A stretch of 64,000 nt of DNA. Source: Roseomonas sp. KE0001 (GTDB lineage: Bacteria > Pseudomonadota > Alphaproteobacteria > Acetobacterales > Acetobacteraceae). The position numbers were made by a program, and so were the translations under genes. Each line of letters starts with the position of its first letter. Positions within the stretch are counted from its first letter, which is position 1. The DNA lies in assembly GCF_016107285.1 (NCBI RefSeq), contig NZ_RCVQ01000001.1, forward strand, positions 1-64,000, in the 5' to 3' direction. The notes beneath the pieces were generated by a model that saw only the letters and a list, made by a program, of their open reading frames with translations, ran no database searches and was not told the origin of the DNA. Below are positions 1 to 6,848 of the stretch, one piece after another.

Positions 1-378
1 GATCAGCGCATCCTCGCGCTCTGCGACCGGGCCATCACCGGACTGAACGAGGCGCGCGATCTGGAAGAAGTCATCGGCATCCGCAATGCCGCCGAGGCCT
101 TTGCCACCTATGCCCGCAAGATGAAGGCGGCCGTCGCCGCCAAGAACGAGTGCGAGCTGGTGGTGCTGCTGGCCGAGGCACGGATCGGCGCGGAACTACG
201 CGCGGCGCAGGAAAGGGGGGAGGTAGCAACGCAGAACAGAGCGGGCGCCAACATTCCAAACGGTGTCCGAAGTTCGGACACCGTTCCTTCAACCCTCCCC
301 GAGATCGGTATCCCACGCCAGCGGGCCTTCGAGATGAAGCGCCTGGCGGAAGCGGTGGAAGCCTTCCTGCTCCGCTGA
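1..378 (+). CDS. Partial mobile-element protein, copy 1 (unknown function)
   Basis: The reading frame is open from the window edge to a TGA at 376-378, so the start is missing. The visible 125 residues are rich in Ala, Glu and Arg and look helical. A conserved block (LLAEARIGAELRAAQERGE, about residues 58-77) is followed by a variable linker and then a second conserved block, TLPEIGIPRQRAFEMKRLAEA. The variable linker is encoded by a perfect inverted repeat at 259-285. A second, frameshifted copy of the same gene lies at 2612-2846. This layout resembles small proteins of unknown function seen on alphaproteobacterial phages and islands, but I cannot name a family with certainty. Its place on an integrative element fits. 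Confidence 0.7.
   Translation, partial: DQRILALCDRAITGLNEARDLEEVIGIRNAAEAFATYARKMKAAVAAKNECELVVLLAEARIGAELRAAQERGEVATQNRAGANIPNGVRSSDTVPSTLPEIGIPRQRAFEMKRLAEAVEAFLLR
259..285. repeat. Perfect inverted repeat inside copy 1
   Basis: Arms AACGGTGTCCGAA (259-271) and TTCGGACACCGTT (273-285) are perfect complements around one central base. The repeat lies inside the reading frame in the non-conserved linker. The corresponding place in copy 2 (2741-2771) carries a different but equally perfect hairpin. Confidence 0.85.
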
Positions 379-462
379 CCGGCAAAATCTACTTGGCGTA
401 GGCCATGGCGATCTGCCAGTGCATCCAAGTCCCTCTACCATGGCGACTAGGCCGCGAAATCC

Positions 463-485
463 AAACCTGCCTGTCAGGCAGGTTT
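463..485. repeat. Perfect 11-bp inverted repeat
   Basis: Arms AAACCTGCCTG and CAGGCAGGTTT are perfect complements around a single T at 474. There is no T tract, so it looks more like a protein-binding palindrome than a terminator. The cognate protein is unknown. Confidence 0.6.
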
Positions 486-512
486 AAGGACTGTCGGACC
501 GCCTTCACAAGT

Positions 513-537
513 TGGAAGTGTGATTTCACCACTTCCA
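513..537. repeat. 8-bp inverted repeat
   Basis: Arms TGGAAGTG (513-520) and CACTTCCA (530-537) flank a 9-base loop, 27 bases after the previous palindrome. Either a small hairpin or an operator is possible. Confidence 0.45.
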
Positions 538-739
538 GCGTTTCGGCCAGGTGGCGATGAACCTCTCTGTCTCGGGAAGACGCAGCCAGTCGGCAGGCCG
601 CCGAGAAAGGTCAGGCTTTGATCAGAGGTGGCGTCTGCTGGTGCTGCACCACGGGCAATCCTCGTGCGCCAGGCGGCGATAGGTCGAGGTGCAATGCGCC
701 TCGTAGGGCGCCGTGCCGTCCCCGTTCCGCGCGGGCATG

Positions 740-847
740 TTAGGCAACCACGATCAGCCCTTCCTGCGGCCGGGCGATCTGCCGCTTGGAGATCTCGACC
801 TTCGACCAGCGCGGCGTGTCCGCGGCGATAGCCTCCTGGCCGCTCAT
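740..847 (-). CDS. Possible small protein or gene fragment, 35 aa
   Basis: A minus-strand frame runs from ATG at 847 to TAA at 740. The frame is also open upstream of the ATG for about 20 codons. It contains PRWSKVEISKRQIARPQ and ends LIVVA. The composition looks protein-like and is not an antisense shadow of another gene, so it could be the C-terminal scrap of a decayed gene. No clear Shine-Dalgarno sequence is seen and I do not recognise the family. Confidence 0.2.
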   Translation of the reverse strand: MSGQEAIAADTPRWSKVEISKRQIARPQEGLIVVA

Positions 848-972
848 GACGAAGGGCGGCTGCCTAAGGTTAACGATGTCGGGATCCGCGTTGGGGAGCC
901 TGCTGCTCGCGCGGCTGCCTACCTACCGGCATGTGGCCCACCTTCTTCACAGAAGGATAAGGAGCCAGCCAT

Positions 973-998
973 AAAAAAAAGCCCATCTTTGATGGGCT
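973..998 (-). terminator. Rho-independent terminator of the STAS/ATPase operon
   Basis: Read on the minus strand, stem AGCCCATC/GATGGGCT with a three-base loop is followed by eight T residues (A973-A980 on the plus strand). It begins 26 bases after the stop of the STAS-like gene. Confidence 0.85.
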
Positions 999-1024
999 TT
1001 CTCACGAAGGAGCGACGCTGCCTG

Positions 1025-1366
1025 TCATGCAAAAGCATAACGCTCAGATTGATTGGCTTCCCTTCTGACCGAGGGGAAAGGAAGCCCATGCATAGCGGCA
1101 ACACTGCGAAGCTCTCCTTCAACTTGACCGTCACAGTTCGTGATGGTGATCCGTTCAGGCACTTGCGCCCCCAAAACGTCGGCTAAAGGAGAAAGCAGTT
1201 CATCGGCAAAACTATGCGAGACGCCGCGGACGCCTGCGAAGTCAAGCACAACCGTCGAATACGGACTGCGATTCAGGGAGGCAGCGGCCTCGGTTCGGAC
1301 CTTAAAGGCCACTCCCCGCCCGCCCAAAAAAGCACGTCCGGCATATAAAGCCAGCACGCGTTCCAT
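1025..1366 (-). CDS. STAS-like (DUF4325-type) protein
   Basis: This 113-aa protein has the hallmark TVVLDFAGVRGVSHSFADEL, a beta-strand/loop/helix like that of DUF4325 STAS-like proteins. STAS-fold proteins commonly bind anti-sigma-type GHKL kinases. The ATG at 1366 has AAAAGGG 9 bases upstream and is preferred. A GTG at 1384 would overlap the ATPase stop as GTGA, so translational coupling from there is the alternative. The gene directly follows the STAS-ATPase gene and is closed by a strong terminator, so the two form a two-gene operon. The partner relationship is inferred from gene order and known STAS/GHKL biology; the target of the pair is unknown. Confidence 0.75.
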   Translation of the reverse strand: MERVLALYAGRAFLGGRGVAFKVRTEAAASLNRSPYSTVVLDFAGVRGVSHSFADELLSPLADVLGAQVPERITITNCDGQVEGELRSVAAMHGLPFPSVRREANQSERYAFA

Positions 1367-1380
1367 CGATTCTACCCTTT

Positions 1381-2334
1381 TCACATCCAACCGCCACGTT
1401 TGGCGCGGTCAGGCTTCCCAGCTTTTTCAACAGCACGGAGCTCTTCACTGAGCTCTGCCATGATCTGTTGAAAATTTGCCTTCAGCCCTTCGCGACTCAT
1501 GTTCACCATGAGAAGCGTACCTGTCCACGGCATATTGCCATTATAGGCTGCATTTGAAGAGGTTGAACGACGGCCTAATCCTGACCAAAGCTCCATCCTT
1601 CCCTTGTTCGCCGCGACGAGCCGCTCGATGCAAGACAAACCGACGCCACGATTGCGCATCTGTGGCTGGCCAAAATGGGGAGGATTTCCAGTAACACCAA
1701 CCTTGAGCGCCAAATCCAAAGCTGAGGCATCGTCGGCTGGAGAATATTTGGCGAGAGCGTGTTTTATGCCATTTCCCCAATCACCTATGCAAATCTGCAA
1801 CCTATCTTTGGTTGGCCAAAATTGCGCCGCACAAAATCCATGCGCACCACTATGTTGGCAAACATTATTGAGAGCTTCTGTTATTATGTGATTCAGGATA
1901 CTCCATTCATTGCTTCCAATCTCCATTCCGAAAACATCTACTATGTTTTCCGAAATATCATCGACACTATTTATGTCTTCTATTTTCCGAATTTCTGCAA
2001 ACCTACCTGCAGCTGGCTGGGCCATTCCAAAAGGCGTAGGGCCTTCGCAAGCAAGTTCGCGAAATAGCCCCATGCGTTCAAGATAGCCCGCGATACCACA
2101 TCGGTCGTGGTCCAAATGGATTCGGCCGCCACCTCGGCGATAGTTTTCGGCGAGGCAGGAGAGGGCGACAAGGCCGATAGGTTCGATCCAGCGAAGACCT
2201 GAAAGATCTATGACAAGCTCATCGGTGCTACTGGGCCATTGATAGGTGAATGCCATTAGCGAAGCAAAATCAAGACTTTGAGGCAACGCGACTTTTAACA
2301 TCGTGGGAAGCGGCTTCCGGGGGAAAGGCTGCAT
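1381..2334 (-). CDS. STAS domain fused to GHKL ATPase
   Basis: The 317-aa protein begins with a STAS-like segment (about residues 15-95, including ELVIDLSGLRWIEPIGLVAL). A GHKL/HATPase_c domain follows (about 150-290). The N box is TEALNNVCQHS, the G1 box GDWGNGIKHAL and the G2 box NRGVGLSCIERL. No HisKA dimerisation helix, receiver or membrane segment is visible, so it resembles anti-sigma-factor kinases more than sensor kinases. ATG at 2334 is used; ATG at 2301 is an alternative. The ATPase half is clearly less GC-rich than its surroundings (AT-rich runs at 1790-1990), which suggests recent acquisition. The substrate and function are unknown. Its position on an integrative element suggests a cargo role, possibly regulation or defence; that is inference. 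Confidence 0.8.
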   Translation of the reverse strand: MQPFPRKPLPTMLKVALPQSLDFASLMAFTYQWPSSTDELVIDLSGLRWIEPIGLVALSCLAENYRRGGGRIHLDHDRCGIAGYLERMGLFRELACEGPTPFGMAQPAAGRFAEIRKIEDINSVDDISENIVDVFGMEIGSNEWSILNHIITEALNNVCQHSGAHGFCAAQFWPTKDRLQICIGDWGNGIKHALAKYSPADDASALDLALKVGVTGNPPHFGQPQMRNRGVGLSCIERLVAANKGRMELWSGLGRRSTSSNAAYNGNMPWTGTLLMVNMSREGLKANFQQIMAELSEELRAVEKAGKPDRAKRGGWM

Positions 2335-2371
2335 TGGAAAAAGACGGTCTATCAGTCCAACGATGCGTCTT

Positions 2372-2461
2372 CTAGCGGGTTACGCTGCACCTAATGAGTG
2401 TTGGGATGCCGCCGCGCTCCAACCCGGCGCTTTCGTCTGGTTGAGAACTCGCCGCCGTCAT
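2372..2461 (-). CDS. Possible leader ORF before the STAS-ATPase gene
   Basis: A 29-codon frame starts at ATG 2461 with AAGGAG four bases upstream and stops 38 bases before the STAS-ATPase start. The Shine-Dalgarno sequence is the best in the neighbourhood, which is the only reason to report it. The peptide has no recognisable motif. It may be a leader peptide or chance. Confidence 0.2.
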   Translation of the reverse strand: MTAASSQPDESAGLERGGIPTLIRCSVTR

Positions 2462-2611
2462 GATTCTCCTTTTCAGGCGTCATGTAGCGCCGCGGCCGTC
2501 GGTTCTGCTGTCCGCTGCAGGCCTGACTACTTCTATCGTGAAGGGGAGCGGGCATTGATGTGCTCTCGGTCGACCTCACGACGGGTCACGTGCTGCTACC
2601 TCCAGCACATG

Positions 2612-2846
2612 CGCCGCCCAGAACGAATGCGAACTGGTGCTGCTGCTGGCCGAGGCGCGGATCGGCGCCGAGCTCCGCGGCGGTGCAAGAGCGGGGCGAG
2701 GTGGCCGGCAAAGGCAATCCGACCGGAGCAAACCAGCATGGAGGAAATGCCCGAACCTCGGGCATTTCCTCAGCCACTCTCCCCGAGATCGGCATCCCCA
2801 GCCAGCGGGCCTCCGAGATGAAGCGCCTGGCTGAGGCGGGCTATGT
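2612..2846 (+). pseudogene. Frameshifted second copy of the gene at 1-378
   Basis: The DNA closely matches positions about 140-355: the block encoding LLAEARIGAEL, a linker with a perfect hairpin, then TLPEIGIPSQRASEMKRLAEA. A one-base insertion near 2680 moves the first conserved block into a different frame from the second, so no single frame gives the whole protein. No start is seen. The last bases run up to the 3' end of the integrase gene. It is a decayed paralogue or a remnant of an earlier duplication inside the element. Confidence 0.7.
2741..2771. repeat. Perfect 14-bp hairpin inside copy 2
   Basis: Arms GAGGAAATGCCCGA (2741-2754) and TCGGGCATTTCCTC (2758-2771) are perfect complements around ACC. 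It sits exactly where copy 1 carries a hairpin of different sequence. Confidence 0.85.
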
Positions 2847-2913
2847 TTCGCATAAGGCGCGGACGAATTTCATCCGCACTTCCGACGAAAAGCGTCGGAA
2901 GTCGCAGCCCTCC

Positions 2914-4263
2914 TCACCCGCGGGCCGCTGAACTGCTTCCATCTGCGCTGCAGGCCAGCACATGTGCTGCCCATGCCTCACTGGCCGCCTGCCGCTCGGC
3001 CAGGAAGTCATGTCGCTGATACACTGCCGCGACGCCCTGAATTCCGGTCGCTTCGACATGGTTCAGCAACCGATCCGCCACATGCGGCGGCGTTCCCAGC
3101 CGCGCCAGGGCGGTAACACCGGTCCGCCGCAGGTCGTGCAGCCGCCAGGGCGTCATAGGGGCTGGCTGGGCGCTCCGGCCGTGCCGGGCGGCCTCCTGGG
3201 CGCGGGCCTTGTAGATCAGCTCGTCCAGCCGGGCCTTCGCCTTGCTGATGCCGGAGACGGGCGTTTCACCGTTGGTCGTGAAAACCAGATCGGAGGGAGG
3301 GCTATCTTCGACATAGCTCGCAGTCATCCGTCCGGTAAACGGACGCTTGCCAAGCCCCTGCGGCACATGGGGAAGGGCTGACAGGATGGCCCTGGCCGCC
3401 TCCTGCAGGTGCACCAGGTGGGCGCGTCGGTTTTTCGCCCGCTCCGCCGGCACGGTCCAGGTCGAGAGGTCGGGCGACAGCTCGCTCCAACGCATGCCCG
3501 CCACCTCGGCGCGCCGCTGCAGGGTTAGGATTAGGATCCGCATGTAGGGGCCAAAGGGCAGGCCCAGGCCCTCTGTGGCGAGCCACACCTCGCGCAGCTC
3601 GGCATCGCTCAACACGCGGTCGCGGGACACCTCGCGGCCCTCAGTGTGCACTTCGCCGAAGGGATTGGCCGGCACCAGGCGGCGCTTCATCGCCCAGTTG
3701 TAGAGCGCGCGGGCATAGGCTCGGGTGCGCCGGCCCATGGATTCGCCGCGGTCGGCCGTCACGGCGTCGATGCTCCGCTGCGCTTCCTCGTGATCGATGG
3801 ACGAGGCGGCAAGCGGAAGCAGGGTCGCCAGGTTGACCCGCAGGGCCCGCACAGCCTCACGCCGATAGGCCGGCGCATTGTCCTTCAGCGCCATCTCGGC
3901 CCAGCGCTCGATCAGCACGCTGACCGTCAGGGAGGCTGCGGCCTTCTGCCGCTTCACCTGGGCCTCGGCGGCCACAGCGGCCGCCTGGCTGGCCTTACGC
4001 TCGCCAAGGGGGTCGCGGCCTTCCCGGACCTTCCCACGGGCCTCCTCAGCCTTCGCGCGCGCCTGGGACGGCGTGATCACCCCGTAATCGCCCAGCACCA
4101 TCCGCTTCACCGCGCCGCCGGCTCGGTACTGCAGGATGAACACCTTCTTCCCGGACGCGGTCACCCGCAGCCCGAAGCCGGGAAGGGCTTCGTCGAAGAC
4201 CAGGACGTCCTTCTTCTCAGGCGGGCAGGTGAGGGCATCGATCTCGCGTTTCCCAAGCTTCAC
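2914..4263 (-). CDS. Tyrosine integrase, P4/DUF4102 type
   Basis: The 449-aa recombinase has an N-terminal arm-binding DUF4102 domain (about 1-90; FDEALPGFGLRVTASGKKVF), a core-binding domain (about 105-205) and a C-terminal catalytic domain. Catalytic landmarks are LTLQRRAEVAGMRW (Arg), AKNRRAHLVHL, LHDLRRT (His-x-x-Arg), LLNHV (His) and VYQRHDF (nucleophilic Tyr), so the set looks intact. The start is GTG at 4263 with GGGAG upstream. It would insert and excise the element at the tRNA-Lys 3' end found 350 bases upstream (4611-4657). It reads inward, away from the attachment site. Repeated GGAACAC sequences between the gene and the site are candidate arm sites or operators. Confidence 0.92.
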   Translation of the reverse strand: MKLGKREIDALTCPPEKKDVLVFDEALPGFGLRVTASGKKVFILQYRAGGAVKRMVLGDYGVITPSQARAKAEEARGKVREGRDPLGERKASQAAAVAAEAQVKRQKAAASLTVSVLIERWAEMALKDNAPAYRREAVRALRVNLATLLPLAASSIDHEEAQRSIDAVTADRGESMGRRTRAYARALYNWAMKRRLVPANPFGEVHTEGREVSRDRVLSDAELREVWLATEGLGLPFGPYMRILILTLQRRAEVAGMRWSELSPDLSTWTVPAERAKNRRAHLVHLQEAARAILSALPHVPQGLGKRPFTGRMTASYVEDSPPSDLVFTTNGETPVSGISKAKARLDELIYKARAQEAARHGRSAQPAPMTPWRLHDLRRTGVTALARLGTPPHVADRLLNHVEATGIQGVAAVYQRHDFLAERQAASEAWAAHVLACSADGSSSAARG

Positions 4264-4610
4264 CGGCCCTGCTCCCGGCTCGGATCCGCAGTCAGGAACA
4301 CCGGCACACGACGCGGACTCATTGGTGTTCCAGCCCGATTTCCAGCCAAGAACCTGAAAAGACTATATAAATATATGTGTGGAACACTGGAACACATAGA
4401 ACACCGGCTTTCTGTGTGTCCTGCCTCAGGCCGTCCTTCCTGACGGCCCCCTGATTTCGGCTGGCGGACTCCTCGCGGACTCAGCAAAAAGTGGGCTGTG
4501 GACGGCGTCATGTGGCTCATTGGCCCATGGTCCATCCACAACCGGCTGATCTGCAACGATTCGGTGTAGGCTAGCGGGCTTCATGAGCCTGCTGGCGGCG
4601 ACGAAACGCC
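4264..4610. other. Integrase upstream region
   Basis: No gene is seen. The stretch holds an AT-rich patch (about 4361-4378), which is the likely integrase promoter, and five GGAACAC-like repeats. The rest, up to the attachment site, shows no feature I can support. Confidence 0.5.
4295..4405. repeat. GGAACAC repeats, candidate integrase arm sites
   Basis: Octamers GGAACACC (4295-4302), its reverse complement (4324-4331), GGAACACT (4381-4388), GGAACACA (4389-4396) and AGAACACC (4398-4405) cluster between the integrase and its attachment site. The last three are tandem, 8 to 9 bases apart. Short direct repeats here typically bind the N-terminal domain of the integrase or an excisionase. Confidence 0.5.
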
Positions 4611-4657
4611 TTCTCTTAATCAGCGGGTCCTAGGTTCGAGCCCTAGTGCGCCCACCA
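4611..4657 (+). other. Attachment site: 3' half of tRNA-Lys(CTT)
   Basis: From the anticodon loop (CTCTTAA, anticodon CTT at 4615-4617) through a well-formed T arm (CTAGG/CCTAG) to the encoded CCA at 4655-4657, the DNA matches the 3' half of a tRNA-Lys. There is no matching D arm or 5' acceptor strand (GGGCGCA would be expected), so this is not a complete tRNA gene. It is what a tRNA-targeting integrase leaves at the far end of an element. Orientation places the element to the left and old chromosome to the right. Confidence 0.8.
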
Positions 4658-4716
4658 TTCCACCGGACAGCGATCCGGCCACCCCGTGAGAAGTCGATAG
4701 TCCGGCATGTGATCCA

Positions 4717-4739
4717 GGCCCGTCCCCGACGGGCCTTTT
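4717..4739 (+). terminator. Terminator, probably original to the tRNA-Lys gene
   Basis: Stem GGCCCGTC/GACGGGCC with loop CCC is followed by TTTT. It lies 60 bases after the CCA end, in what would be native chromosome, and would have ended the tRNA transcript before integration. Confidence 0.75.
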
Positions 4740-4799
4740 GGCGTTTCGACGTGGCCCGTCCGGGTCGCTGGCGGCTTTGCCTTCGTGGCGGGGCCCTGC

Positions 4800-4952
4800 C
4801 TATTTCTCGGACTTGGTCGGAGCATCCTCGACGGGCCGCCGGAGCCAGTTGTTCATGTAGCTCGCGAAAGCCACGGTCCGGGGCTCGGCGTCGGCCGCCA
4901 TGGTCTCCGGTGGCTTCCGGTTCGAATTGGCGGGGTCAGGAATCGGATCCAT
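4800..4952 (-). CDS. Small hypothetical protein, 50 aa
   Basis: A minus-strand frame runs from ATG 4952 to TAG 4800 and encodes a 50-residue hydrophilic peptide beginning MDPIPDPANSNRKPPE, with SYMNNWLRRP in its C-terminal half. Codon use resembles the host chromosome and no longer competing gene occupies the region. No signal peptide or membrane segment is seen. No family is recognised. Confidence 0.4.
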   Translation of the reverse strand: MDPIPDPANSNRKPPETMAADAEPRTVAFASYMNNWLRRPVEDAPTKSEK

Positions 4953-5038
4953 GGGATCGACATCCGGAACAATGGCTTGCAGGACTATGCATAACTTCTG
5001 GTTAAAAGGCGAGTGAAAAAGCGGAACTCAACCTGGAA

Positions 5039-5386
5039 TTGTATTCTGCCGTGTTGCGATATCTCCTGTCCCCTTTCCTCGTGATCGGCCTCCTGAACCC
5101 GTCTCCTGCCTGGTCGGACAGCGCGAAGCGGCCGCAGGGCCGGATTCTCACGGTCGTTGCGGGGTCCTGTCCGTCATGGTCCGGTCCGTTCACCGCCGCC
5201 CCGCGTCAGGAGCCGGAACGGCCCCGCTGCCAGCAGGGACGGCAGGCTCTGGCCTTCGGATGGTGGCTGATCGCTCTCGGGGTGGAGACGCTGAAATATG
5301 TCGTGGGCCTTCTGCTGATCATGCTGGGCTCCCTGTTCCTCGCCGTCGGGGGTGTGTTGAGCCTGCTGGAGATGCTGTTCTGCTGA
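5039..5386 (+). CDS. Possible small secreted or membrane protein
   Basis: A 115-aa frame begins at TTG 5039 (GTG at 5051 is an alternative). Its N-terminus resembles a signal peptide (YLLSPFLVIGLLNPSPAWS). A Cys-containing hydrophilic middle follows, then a hydrophobic C-terminal segment of about 35 residues (FGWWLIALGVETLKYVVGLL onward) that could make one or two membrane helices. The ribosome site is weak. It has no recognisable family and could be spurious. Confidence 0.4.
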   Translation: MYSAVLRYLLSPFLVIGLLNPSPAWSDSAKRPQGRILTVVAGSCPSWSGPFTAAPRQEPERPRCQQGRQALAFGWWLIALGVETLKYVVGLLLIMLGSLFLAVGGVLSLLEMLFC

Positions 5387-5400
5387 GGCGCGCGGGGCGG

Positions 5401-5468
5401 CTGTCCACCGGGCCGAACCGATTATCCCTCGACTTGCCCACAGGGCTGTCCACGCAAACTGGGGATAA
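5401..5468. promoter_or_regulatory. Cluster of DnaA-box-like 9-mers
   Basis: Five sequences resembling TTATCCACA lie within 68 bases: CTGTCCACC (5401), TTATCCCTC (5422), TTGCCCACA (5434), CTGTCCACG (5446) and, on the minus strand, TTATCCCCA (5460-5468). Only the last has a single mismatch; the others have two or three. A genuine DnaA-binding region is possible but unproven. No AT-rich unwinding element is next to it. Confidence 0.3.
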
Positions 5469-5566
5469 CTCCGGTTTCCGGTCCTCCGCAGAGTCCGCCG
5501 CCGGAGAACCGAGGATTTTCAACGCTATGAAAGGTTTCAGCTGCGTTCCGCGGAGGTTGATGATAG

Positions 5567-5581
5567 GAACATAACAAGAAC
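5567..5581. promoter_or_regulatory. LexA (SOS) box
   Basis: GAACATAACAAGAAC matches the alphaproteobacterial LexA motif GAAC-N7-GAAC (GTTC-N7-GTTC on the other strand) exactly. It lies 50 bases before the ATG of the membrane protein at 5632, a normal distance for an SOS promoter. No classical SOS gene follows. Confidence 0.7.
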
Positions 5582-5631
5582 ATTGCCGGGCCGGCGCAGG
5601 CATGGCAGATGCTGTCGGCGAGGAGGTGGCG

Positions 5632-6150
5632 ATGGAGAACCTGGCGCGCTGGACGCTGGCCCAGGCCTTCGGCCTTCTGGGGACGCTGACGGTGATGTTC
5701 CGGGACCATTACCGAATGCCCGTGCCGTCCGCGGAGCTCGGGGACCTGCTGGTGCGCTATGGGTTGCAGGCCTCGGCCCTGGGCCTGACCCTGGCCTTCT
5801 GGCCGGTCTCGGACCTGGTGTTCCGGGCCTGCGCGCCGGAGCGTGCCTGGCAATGCGCCGGCGGGCTCAACCGCTGGCTCTGCGCGATGCTGCTGTTCTT
5901 TCTCTGCGGCCATGCGGCGGCGCTGGGGCTGGTCGCCATGTCGGACCCGCCGACCCTGGCCCGGGTGCTGGAGCCGAGCCTGTTCCACGCCTATGGCGCC
6001 GCCCTGGCGGCGACGGCGGTGATGTCGCTCGCCTATGTCGTCAGGCTGGAATTCGTCCTCGCCAGCGGCCATACTTCGCCGAAGCTGGACGGGGACGGCA
6101 TGGTCGATGGGACCGCAGGATATCCTCGCCGCCGTGATCTGGGGCGCTAG
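5632..6150 (+). CDS. Multi-pass membrane protein, possibly SOS-controlled
   Basis: This 172-aa protein starts at ATG 5632 behind a strong AGGAGG (5621-5626). Four hydrophobic stretches are visible: ARWTLAQAFGLLGTLTVMF, YGLQASALGLTLAFWPVSDL, a segment around LCAMLLFFLCGHAAALGLV, and AYGAALAATAVMSLAYVV. Two Cys flank the central loop. The C-terminus is short and polar. It belongs to no family I recognise. A perfect LexA box upstream suggests induction on DNA damage, which would be unusual for such a protein; that link is inferred from spacing only. A second short membrane ORF overlaps its 3' end. Confidence 0.6.
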   Translation: MENLARWTLAQAFGLLGTLTVMFRDHYRMPVPSAELGDLLVRYGLQASALGLTLAFWPVSDLVFRACAPERAWQCAGGLNRWLCAMLLFFLCGHAAALGLVAMSDPPTLARVLEPSLFHAYGAALAATAVMSLAYVVRLEFVLASGHTSPKLDGDGMVDGTAGYPRRRDLGR

Positions 6151-6292
6151 TCTCCTTGGGATCGGCCTCGGTGGCTATGGGCTGGTCAGATACGGTCGGG
6201 GCCTTTTCCGCCTCGGCCGGGACCGCCGGGACCTTGCCTCCCGCGCCGCCCTGCGCCCCGCCCGGAGCCTGCCCTGCCATCTTCGCGACTGA
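6107..6292 (+). CDS. Possible single-span membrane peptide
   Basis: A 61-codon frame starts at ATG 6107 and overlaps the 3' end of the upstream gene by 44 bases. It begins MGPQDILAAVIWGASLLG, contains one clear membrane helix and continues as a basic tail (RYGRGLFRLGRDRRD). The overlap suggests translational coupling. The ribosome site is weak. Confidence 0.35.
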   Translation: MGPQDILAAVIWGASLLGIGLGGYGLVRYGRGLFRLGRDRRDLASRAALRPARSLPCHLRD

Positions 6293-6848
6293 GCGGGTTC
6301 CAGTCCTTCGGGACTGACCAGGTGGTCGATCCACTCTCCCGCCTTGTCAGGCCACACGCCGATGTCCTTGGCCCGTCGCTCCTGCGCGCCGCCTCGCCGG
6401 GACTCGGCGGCGGCGCGCCGGCGCCGTATCCCGGCCTCTCCCGCAGGAGGACGACCCGGCGGAACAGCGGGTGGTGCCGCGCCGGATGCCCCGCCCGGTA
6501 GCTCCGGCGCAATGGCCATTCATCTCTCAGGTGAGTTTCTGTGACATCAGAGCAACAGTGTGTCCATGAAGACAGGAGGGGGGTGGCCGAGGGCTTTTCT
6601 GCCCGGCCGCTTCGCTTACGCTTCCCGGCAGCCGAGGACCCCCAGACTTCACTTCGGCATGTCTCCGCCCCCGGAGGCATTCCGCGGCGGCCCGGACACC
6701 CCCGTCCAGGCCGCCGCCCCCCCCTTCGCCCATCTTCCCGAGGATTGATCTGGAGCAAGGCGGGCAGCGCAGCATCGCGGCAATGTAACGGGTGTCATCG
6801 CGGTGTTGCGTCTAAGCCGGGATGACGCCACCCGATGAGGGAAGATCC
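6293..6848. other. Non-coding or decayed stretch
   Basis: All six frames show only Arg/Pro/Ala-rich low-complexity peptides typical of GC-rich non-coding DNA. A small hairpin with a TTCG tetraloop (CAGTCC/GGACTG, 6301-6316) is present. The last 60 bases contain the likely promoter and leader of the DASS transporter. Confidence 0.45.

Larger units (their letters stand above)
379..972. other. Element DNA with little coding content
   Basis: No convincing gene longer than about 40 codons is seen. The stretch holds two inverted repeats (463-485 and 513-537) and a short minus-strand frame at 740-847, and ends at the terminator of the STAS/ATPase module. It may be decayed element DNA or a regulatory region. 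Confidence 0.5.

Noticed and set aside
713-1186. Plus-strand frame of 157 codons
   Set aside because: It runs through the terminator and antisense to the STAS-like gene and shows no protein-like signature.
4561-4657. Complete tRNA gene
   Set aside because: Only the 3' half folds as tRNA-Lys; the D arm and 5' acceptor strand are missing.
6175-6519. Minus-strand frame containing SPEGLEPAQ
   Set aside because: This peptide style is a frequent false translation; the frame is Arg/Ala/Pro low complexity and has no ribosome site.
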